NCBI GenBank assembly: GCA_946482595.1
Contig: CAMLSD010000015.1
Span: forward strand, 1-62,500
Source: an uncultured Comamonadaceae bacterium
GTDB lineage: Bacteria > Pseudomonadota > Gammaproteobacteria > Burkholderiales > Burkholderiaceae
Reading direction: 5' to 3'
DNA: 62,500 nucleotides
Positions within the stretch are counted from its first letter, which is position 1. The number at the start of each line of letters is the position of its first letter. Below are positions 29,215 to 35,074 of the stretch, in pieces. The translations under genes and the position numbers were made by a program. The notes beneath the pieces are model-generated. The model was not told where the DNA came from, made no database searches, and saw only the letters and a list, made by a program, of their open reading frames with translations.

Positions 29215-29817
29215 ATGAACGAGAACATTGCCCACCGGCTGCGCGACGCCGCAGCCCGACTGTCTTCCGAGCGGGTCAGCGTGGACGGCCTGCTGCAGGC
29301 CCACGGGCCAGCCGCACACGGCAGCCTGTTGCTGCTGCTGGCCGTGCCCTGCCTGCTGCCGGTGCCCGGGACCGGCACCGTCCTGGGTTTTGGCGTGCTG
29401 GCCCTGGCCGCGGCGATGTGGCGCGGCCAGACGGAGCTGACACTGCCACCAAGGGTCGCACGCCTGGAAATGTCGCAGCGGTGGGCGCGGCGTGTGCTGT
29501 CCACGCTTGCAGCGATCTATTCGGTGGCTGCCCGCGTGGCCCGCACGCGCCACGGCTGGACCACCCGCGAGGGGGCCTGGCGCTGGCTGGCGGCCGGGGT
29601 GGCATTGATGGCCGTGCTGCTGATCCTGCCGATCCCCTTCGGCAACGTGCTGCCGGCCGCTGCGCTCATCCTCCTGGGGCTGGGCCTGGCCTTCCGCGAT
29701 GGCATGGTGCTGGCCGCCGGCGCCGTGGTCGGCGCCCTGGCGGCAGGTGTGATGATGACGCTGGTGGTGCTGGCCGCTGACTGGGGCTGGTCAAGTGCGG
29801 TGCGGCTGATGGCCTGA
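29215..29817 (+). CDS. ExoD-family membrane protein
   Basis: 200 residues from the ATG at 29215. The N-terminal RLSSERVSVDGLLQAHGPAAHG is followed by LLLLLAVPCLLPVPGTGTVLGFG and by C-terminal hydrophobic segments (ILPIPFGNVLPAAALILLGLGLAFRDG), the family pattern. ExoD was named for a role in rhizobial exopolysaccharide synthesis; the molecular function is not known. Divergent from the NhaR-like regulator. Confidence 0.8.
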   Translation: MNENIAHRLRDAAARLSSERVSVDGLLQAHGPAAHGSLLLLLAVPCLLPVPGTGTVLGFGVLALAAAMWRGQTELTLPPRVARLEMSQRWARRVLSTLAAIYSVAARVARTRHGWTTREGAWRWLAAGVALMAVLLILPIPFGNVLPAAALILLGLGLAFRDGMVLAAGAVVGALAAGVMMTLVVLAADWGWSSAVRLMA

Positions 29818-29945
29818 GCCCGCGCTGATGGCTCCAAGTCGGACCCCGAGAGGCAGGAAAGGGGGCAGAGGAGCCTTTTGGAGGGATTCAGAGCAAGCTT
29901 CGCGGGTCGATGGACTTGGCCCGAGGGCGCGTGCTCAAGCGAGCC

Positions 29946-30290
29946 TCAGGGGCCGCGGTCCTCGTCGTCGCCGCTGACACGGGGCTGGCTGGACGTCGGC
30001 GTGGAGTCGCGAAGCGCCCTTGTCACGGTGAGCTTCAGGCCGAGCATGCCGAAGATGCGGTTCATCGTCTGCACAGTGCCCTCGCTGCGTTCCTGCTCGA
30101 TGTCCTGCATCGTCCGGTAGGACACACCCGAGAGCTTGGCCATCTCGGCCGTGGTGAGCCGCATCGTCTTCTTCAGGTGACGTACGGCCTGCGCGAGCGA
30201 CCACTCGGGATGGGCCAAGACGTCATCAACCGCCTGCTTGCGAAGCAGCAGCTGTTCCGGAACCGAGAGCGTGTTGAAGCGCTTGTCCAT
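29946..30290 (-). CDS. XRE-family HTH protein, partner of the HipA-like kinase (module 1)
   Basis: 114 residues. An N-terminal helical extension of about 45 residues precedes the HTH (LTTAEMAKLSGVSYRTMQDIEQERSEGTVQTM). It ends in an acidic/Pro-rich tail. It starts 5 bases after the kinase stop, so the order is kinase first, regulator second, the reverse of classic hipBA. Probably the antitoxin or autorepressor of that kinase; inferred from context. Confidence 0.75.
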   Translation of the reverse strand: MDKRFNTLSVPEQLLLRKQAVDDVLAHPEWSLAQAVRHLKKTMRLTTAEMAKLSGVSYRTMQDIEQERSEGTVQTMNRIFGMLGLKLTVTRALRDSTPTSSQPRVSGDDEDRGP

Positions 30291-30295
30291 GGTCG

Positions 30296-31633
30296 TCAGG
30301 CCAAGGCCGCCAGTTCATCGGCTCTGGCCAGGAGGTGGGGCCGGATGTGGTTCAGCACCTCGGGCTCCACGCCCAAGGTGTCTCCTTCAGCGGCCACATG
30401 CCTGAGCGCCGGCTCCATCACCTTCAACCCGGCAACGAGGGCTTCCCGGGTGATCGCGGGCTGGCGATTCATCCTGGCACGTGACGTCGTTCGCAGCGCC
30501 TGGGCCGCCAGTTCGCACACCCGGTCCACCACGCGCACCCAGTCGGGCTGCCCGTTGTCGTTGCCTTCCCAACGGATTCGGCGCGCAATGCCGTCGGGAT
30601 GGAGATACATCGGCGCGAAGTCGTAGAGCGGCGTCAGTGCGATGCGGCCGCAGAAGTCGCGCTGGACGGCGGTGTTCCGAGCGTGGTTGTCCTTGTTCAA
30701 CAAGGCCAGGTTGGCGATGTCGCGCTTGATGTACTCCAGGACGTCGGCCTGCGGGTCCGAGCTGTGCCGAATGAGGGCCTCGCACACCTGGTCGTGGCTC
30801 GGCACCGCGTCGAAGCCGGGCATCCCGGTCAGCGTCGCGATGCTCTCCTGGGCGAGCCTTGTCACCGCGCCAGCCTGGGCGATTCGGTCGAATCGGGGGA
30901 TGAAAAGGGCGCGCTGGCGGAGGGTCAACGGCGCGTGCACCCGCAGACCAAGGAGCCCGGCAATGTCCATGTACGGGGCTTCGTGCCGCAGGATGCTGGC
31001 CAGCTGCGAGTCGGTGCCTCGGCCGAACTTGACGACGTAGTGCTGCACGGCCCGTTCGTCAGGCAGCGTATGGTCCAGGTAGAGCAGCCCATCGTCGGCG
31101 CGCGTCAGGAGAATCTTGGGCCACTCGCCTTGCACGCCCGAAGAGCCCGCGACGAAGAGCCCGTGCGAGGCCAGGTACTCCGCGAACCCGTCGCCTCGCT
31201 GTGCGACCTCGTCGTCCGTGAACCCTTGCAACGGCCCGGCGTTGGCCGCCAGCCAGTCCGCCGCTTCCTTGACGCGCAGGTTGCCGATGGGGTTGCCCGC
31301 GCCGGCGAGCAACAGCTTCCAATCGGCTGCGACACCAGCCGTGCCAGGTTGGCCGATGCGTCGAAGCAACTCCTGCCGGCCATGGCCTTGCGGGAGCATG
31401 TCGATGAGATGCACGGGCCAGTGCTCCTCCTGGTAGGGCTCCAGACCGACAGGCCGGCGTGCGCACAGGGCATGTGCGTCGGTCGCGCCTGCGTGCGCAA
31501 ACGCCCATTCGACGGCGTAGCCGGAGTACGTCTTGGTCCTCCAGCCGTCGGCTTCCGACCCGAGCAGGCTCACGCTCGCCGCGGCATGCCAGGCGCCGGC
31601 GGCGTGGAGCTCCAAGGTGCAGGTTTCGGACAT
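30296..31633 (-). CDS. HipA-family kinase, YjjJ-like branch (module 1)
   Basis: 445 residues. A glycine loop is seen as SSGVQGEWPKILL. The catalytic segment is LNKDNHARNTAVQ and the metal-binding DFG equivalent is TPLYDFAPMYLHP. The GEWPK loop and the YDFAPM segment look like the YjjJ/HipH branch rather than canonical HipA, judged from memory of the family. HipA-type kinases phosphorylate translation factors and arrest growth. Target unknown. It is co-transcribed with the XRE gene downstream. Confidence 0.8.
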   Translation of the reverse strand: MSETCTLELHAAGAWHAAASVSLLGSEADGWRTKTYSGYAVEWAFAHAGATDAHALCARRPVGLEPYQEEHWPVHLIDMLPQGHGRQELLRRIGQPGTAGVAADWKLLLAGAGNPIGNLRVKEAADWLAANAGPLQGFTDDEVAQRGDGFAEYLASHGLFVAGSSGVQGEWPKILLTRADDGLLYLDHTLPDERAVQHYVVKFGRGTDSQLASILRHEAPYMDIAGLLGLRVHAPLTLRQRALFIPRFDRIAQAGAVTRLAQESIATLTGMPGFDAVPSHDQVCEALIRHSSDPQADVLEYIKRDIANLALLNKDNHARNTAVQRDFCGRIALTPLYDFAPMYLHPDGIARRIRWEGNDNGQPDWVRVVDRVCELAAQALRTTSRARMNRQPAITREALVAGLKVMEPALRHVAAEGDTLGVEPEVLNHIRPHLLARADELAALA

Positions 31634-32009
31634 TTACACAGAATTCTATCGAATATGATTGGGTTTAGGTCACCAATGTGTATGGTTTTTCGTGCATCTG
31701 AGATGGTTTGGGCCTCGGCAGGCAACGCGAAGCAGGCAGCCCGCCAGGGCCGACAAAGGAAAGCAGGCGCAAGGACTTCGGCGTCTGCCGTGTGCACCAT
31801 CGAGCCGCCACCGATGTTCAGCGTGCTCGGCGGTGTGTCGATGGCCGGCGCGCGTCTGCCAACGGCCGAGGCTTGGAGCGGGTGGGTGGCAAGATGGCGG
31901 TGGACAACCCAGGGGGAGCCGTCGATGGCAAGGAGCGACACATCAAGGCTTGCGGTGCTCATCGGCAAGCGTCTGGTCACGCCACCTTGACCCGCCCATC
32001 GCTGGTTGA
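31634..32009. other. Intergenic region upstream of module 1, promoter and no clear gene
   Basis: 376 bases. The end next to the kinase is AT-rich: minus-strand TAGAAT (31649-31644) fits a -10 only about 10 bases before the kinase start, and ATTC-TATC-GAAT (31644-31655) is a short palindrome covering it. Short reading frames on both strands between 31700 and 32009 have no recognisable family; they may be decayed sequence. Confidence 0.4.
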
Positions 32010-32333
32010 TCAAGGTTTGGTGGGCAACCGTATGACCTGTGCGCTGCCGGTGTCTGCTGACTCGGCATCGACCACACGGCTGAGGAACACCGGCGCGACG
32101 TTCCACTGGTGCTGATCGTCGGTCAGCACCGTCACGGTCTTTCGGTTGTACTTGATGATCACGCCGGTCTTCGGATCGTGCCCCGGCGGGTGGAATCGCA
32201 CCCGGTCGCCCACGTTGAAGCTGAGCATCTGATGATGCGTGCGGGCCTCCTGCAGGTACTTCAGCCGCGCCACGATCCGCCGGTTCAGCTCCACCAGCTC
32301 GGCCTCGTCGAGCTTGTCGATGTCGATCTTCAT
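32010..32333 (-). CDS. Small KOW/SH3-like domain protein, conserved hypothetical
   Basis: 107 residues. Helical N-terminus MKIDIDKLDEAELVELNRRI, then FNVGDRVRFHPPGHDPKTGV and KYNRKTVTVLTDDQHQWNV, a small beta barrel of KOW/SH3 appearance that may bind nucleic acid. Similar short proteins occur singly near mobile or defence genes. It lies between the two hip modules and does not share an operon with either. Its start codon overlaps an opposing ATG at 32332. Confidence 0.65.
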   Translation of the reverse strand: MKIDIDKLDEAELVELNRRIVARLKYLQEARTHHQMLSFNVGDRVRFHPPGHDPKTGVIIKYNRKTVTVLTDDQHQWNVAPVFLSRVVDAESADTGSAQVIRLPTKP

Positions 32334-32643
32334 GACCGCCGAGTATGTCAGCTCTCGGTCGGCGCACGACGAATTGCGCGCGCGCGTGCTTGCGATTCAG
32401 CCGCAGGCAGCTGAACTCGCCCGGCTGGTAAATACCGAGGAGCTGGCCGAGCGATGGGAGCGTGCAGACCGATTGCGACGATAGGCCGACGCGCTCGAAC
32501 GATGTGATGTGATCTTGCTGGCGGCGGAGCCTGGCGAGCGCAGCGACCGGGTGGCGTTGATTCGCAAGGCGGCGAATTGGCTCGACCCGCTCGTCGGGCA
32601 GCGCTGGCCCGACGTCGATGACGTCCCCGATTCGCCTGTGTGA
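32332..32643 (+). pseudogene. Broken small gene with one in-frame stop
   Basis: From the ATG at 32332 the frame reads 50 codons to a TAG at 32482-32484. It then continues in the same frame as ADALERCDVILLAAEPGERSDRV to a TGA at 32641-32643. Both halves look like one soluble protein of about 103 residues. The most direct reading is a gene killed by a single nonsense change. The family is not recognised. Confidence 0.45.
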
Positions 32644-32786
32644 GGGGCGGGCCGCCTGCACAAGGCTCCAGGGTCGCCGTCTGAGAGCCGTCACGTCCGC
32701 ACAGAAGTCACTCACGAGGCGCATGCGCTGCACGGACGTTTGCGGTGACGGAGCGGTCCAAGCCGCGCAGGTTCTGGGCTCGCCGC

Positions 32787-34133
32787 TCAGTCTTCCGGGC
32801 CCATGCTTCGCAGGGACTGCGCAGACTTTTCGACGCCACCGAGGATGGCGTCGACGACCTTCGCATTGATGTCCTCGGGCAGTTCGGCACGGACCTGAGC
32901 AATCGCCGCCGGCGTGCGCTCAATCAGCTCCTGCAGCAGCGGCTCGGCCGTCTCAGCATAGCCAACCAGCTTGGCGGTGCTGTTGAAGTGGCGCCGACGG
33001 ATGTCTCGGATTCGGTCGTGCCGGTTCTTGCCCAGCAGCGCCATCGCGAGCGAGACCTCGTGGGGTGACCACTGGTTGGGCCCCTCACCGAGCACGGGGT
33101 AGCCGGACATGACGTCGTAGAGCTTCGTGAGCCGGAAGCGGCCTTGCGGCAGCAGGTGGATGCTGAAGTTCTTTGCATGCCCGTCGGGAGCGCACATCAT
33201 CCAGAAGAGGACCTGTGCGGCCAGCAGCGTGCGCATGTCCTCTGCAGCTCGCTCCGACTGCTGCAGCGTCGCGAAAAGCGCCTTCAGGCCGGGGCCCCCC
33301 TGGTTCTCGTATTTGCGAAGCGGCGAGACGCCGAGGACCTGGCAGAAGTCTTCCTGCGGCAAGCGCAGCAGCCGCTCGCCTCCTGGTGAGAGGCGGCGGT
33401 CGAATCGCTCGACCACCAGGACACGCTGGGAGCCGAAGCGTTCAATGGTCGCGTCGGCGACGTCGAACCCATAGGCCTTCATCAAACGCAGGCACAGCCA
33501 CTCGTTGTCGACCGAGGTCGAGAAGTCCGCCTGGCGTCCACCCACGAGGCCGAGCGGCAGCTTGAAGATGTGCGTGGTCGGCGTCGAGCCGCGGGGGCGG
33601 CACCATCGGTCGTTCCAGCGCAGGAAGGCCATCTTCTCCTGCGCGCCCGCCAGCGAGATGCGGAAGTCGTCGTCGGGCTCGTGGGCGGCCCCGAACTTCT
33701 GCGGCGATAGGGCTTCCACCAGGTGACGTTCGATGTCTTGCTCGGACAGCGGCTCCGCCTGCACCGTGTCGACGCCCTCCGGCGCTTCGTCTTCGGCGAG
33801 CAGCTGCACCGCGCCAACGCAGTCCCGTCCGATGGCTTGCAGCAGGTCGAAGGGGTCGGTCGAACCGGTATGGAAGCGCTCGGCCACCCGCTTGCGAATC
33901 TGGTCGCTGTCGGGCAGCAGGTTGTCGAAGAAGTTGGCGACGGCCTGCCCTTTGAGGGGCCGGTTCTCGAGGTTGAAGGGCAGCGACAGCGACAGCGGCC
34001 GCCCGGCGTCGGAGGCCACCCACGTCGGGTCGTACTGCAGCGTGGCGTCACCGCGCGCGGGCAGCGTCCACAGCCCGACGCGCACGCCATTGGCCCAGAT
34101 GGCCAGGCTGCGGCGATGAGACTTGCGGCCCAT
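32787..34133 (-). CDS. hipA: HipA-type Ser/Thr kinase toxin (module 2)
   Basis: 448 residues, the full length of canonical HipA. The N-terminal subdomain includes LSLPFNLENRPLKGQAVANFFDNLLPD. The ATP loop is ISLAGAQEKMAFL, followed by VERFDRR. The catalytic segment is PDGHAKNFSIHLL and the metal site LTKLYDVMSGYPV. It probably phosphorylates an aminoacyl-tRNA synthetase or related target and causes growth arrest unless bound by HipB. It starts 3 bases after the hipB stop. Confidence 0.9.
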   Translation of the reverse strand: MGRKSHRRSLAIWANGVRVGLWTLPARGDATLQYDPTWVASDAGRPLSLSLPFNLENRPLKGQAVANFFDNLLPDSDQIRKRVAERFHTGSTDPFDLLQAIGRDCVGAVQLLAEDEAPEGVDTVQAEPLSEQDIERHLVEALSPQKFGAAHEPDDDFRISLAGAQEKMAFLRWNDRWCRPRGSTPTTHIFKLPLGLVGGRQADFSTSVDNEWLCLRLMKAYGFDVADATIERFGSQRVLVVERFDRRLSPGGERLLRLPQEDFCQVLGVSPLRKYENQGGPGLKALFATLQQSERAAEDMRTLLAAQVLFWMMCAPDGHAKNFSIHLLPQGRFRLTKLYDVMSGYPVLGEGPNQWSPHEVSLAMALLGKNRHDRIRDIRRRHFNSTAKLVGYAETAEPLLQELIERTPAAIAQVRAELPEDINAKVVDAILGGVEKSAQSLRSMGPED

Positions 34134-34136
34134 GCG

Positions 34137-34397
34137 TCACCAGGCGGTCTTGTCCGGCTCGGGCGAGACCTCACCGCGCCGCCCAACCGACAGCTCCAGC
34201 CCCAGCGTCGAGCACCAGGCCAGCAGCCTCTCGGCGGACAGCTCGGCAGGGTCCTTCTCGAGCTGCGAGATGCGGGACTGGCTCAGCCGGACCCGGGCTG
34301 CCAGCTCTGCTTGAGTCATGCCGCGTGCCTTGCGGGCGGACTGCAGGAGGAGTCCCAACTGGGCCGGCGTGCGGAGGGTTTGCGGGCGGGTCGACAT
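34137..34397 (-). CDS. hipB: HipB-type XRE antitoxin/repressor (module 2)
   Basis: 86 residues. HTH: KARGMTQAELAARVRLSQSRISQLEKDP. Compact C-terminus after LGLELSVGRRG. It should bind and neutralise HipA and repress its own operon through the palindrome just upstream. Classic antitoxin-first order. Confidence 0.87.
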   Translation of the reverse strand: MSTRPQTLRTPAQLGLLLQSARKARGMTQAELAARVRLSQSRISQLEKDPAELSAERLLAWCSTLGLELSVGRRGEVSPEPDKTAW

Positions 34398-34419
34398 GGC
34401 GCTCGTATTGGTGACGTCA

Positions 34420-34434
34420 ATAAACCGAGTTTAT
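34420..34434. promoter_or_regulatory. Likely HipB operator
   Basis: Perfect palindrome ATAAAC-CGA-GTTTAT, centred about 30 bases before the hipB start in an AT-rich stretch that should hold the promoter. HipB repressors bind short palindromes at this position; the assignment is inferred from location. Confidence 0.5.
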
Positions 34435-34605
34435 GATTCTCAACAATAAAGCGCAAACAGTAGCGAGGCTCATAAACGACAAATATGAGCCCAGCTGCTA
34501 GCCGGCTCTGTCGGGGGCGTTCCTGCAACCGCGCGACCCTCGACCCAGGTCGCTCGCCGAGCCCTTGCATCAGGAACGCCGCCGCGATGGCGGCGGACAA
34601 TTATC

Positions 34606-34716
34606 TTGAGCGTCGTCACGGTGCTGGAGGAATTGCAGCGCCGCCACCCCGAGCGGTTCGACGATGGCGTGCTGCGCACGCTGCAGCGGCGCGTCAGCCA
34701 GTGGCGCACTGCGTGA
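34606..34716 (+). mobile_element. Remnant of an IS21-family IstA transposase
   Basis: An open stretch of 36 codons ending in TGA encodes TVLEELQRRHPERFDDGVLRTLQRRVSQWR. The LRTLQRRVxxWR segment is the well-conserved N-terminal helix region of IS21 IstA proteins. Nothing before or after it continues the protein, and no IstB or inverted ends are seen, so this is a scrap left by an older insertion. Confidence 0.65.
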
Positions 34717-34797
34717 GGTCCTGCACGCGGCCACCACCGCCGCCGTCGCATCGCCTCGTGCGAGGACCTGGGACAACGACCGACAGTGGGCAGCTGT

Positions 34798-34834
34798 GAG
34801 CGACTCCGAGCGACTCCGAGCGACTCCGAGCGAC
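34798..34834. repeat. 10-base tandem repeat
   Basis: CGACTCCGAG is repeated three times (34801-34830), with partial units on each side. It lies in the 240-base non-coding stretch between the transposase scrap and the tRNA terminator. Confidence 0.85.
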
Positions 34835-34910
34835 GGGCTCCGACAGCGCGCCAGCCGATTTCTGTTGACAGTCGCGCTTGCTGACCGCTGTTTTCGGGCC
34901 GGAAAGGACA

Positions 34911-34943
34911 AAGGCCTTAGCAGCTACTCGCTGCTAAGGCCTT
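34911..34943 (-). terminator. Strong hairpin downstream of tRNA-Asn
   Basis: A perfect 14-base inverted repeat (34911-34924 and 34930-34943, AAGGCCTTAGCAGC and its complement) with a 5-base loop. It lies 13 bases past the tRNA 3' end on the minus strand and is followed by a short T-rich tail. On the plus strand the same hairpin is followed by eight Ts, so it could also stop transcription coming from the left. Confidence 0.65.
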
Positions 34944-34956
34944 GTGTCGTTTTTTT

Positions 34957-35032
34957 TGGCTCCCCGACCTGGGCTCGAACCAGGGACCTACGGATTAACA
35001 GTCCGGCGCTCTACCGACTGAGCTATCGGGGA
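34957..35032 (-). tRNA. tRNA-Asn (anticodon GTT)
   Basis: 76 nucleotides with encoded CCA. The acceptor stem TCCCCGA / TCGGGGA, the D-loop AGTCGGTAGA, the anticodon loop CTGTTAA and the T-arm GGTTCGAGCC all fold normally. The hip segment lies at its 3' side, where integrative elements commonly insert. Confidence 0.97.
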
Positions 35033-35044
35033 ACAGAGCCTCGC

Positions 35045-35074
35045 ATTATATGCCAGGAACTTTCAGCCTCACAA
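35045..35074 (-). promoter_or_regulatory. Promoter of tRNA-Asn
   Basis: Minus-strand TTGTGA (35074-35069), an 18-base spacer and TATAAT (35050-35045), 12 bases before the tRNA 5' end. The -35 element overlaps the stop codon region of the TonB-dependent receptor gene. Confidence 0.65.

Noticed and set aside
29818..29945. Possible attachment-site copy of the tRNA-Asn 3' end at the left edge of the accessory segment (ATGGCTCCAAGTCGG near 29828)
   Set aside because: Only the first seven bases (TGGCTCC) match the tRNA end; the rest differs, so no direct repeat is claimed.
34798..34834. CRISPR-like array
   Set aside because: The repeat unit is 10 bases, directly tandem, with no spacers and no cas genes anywhere in the window.
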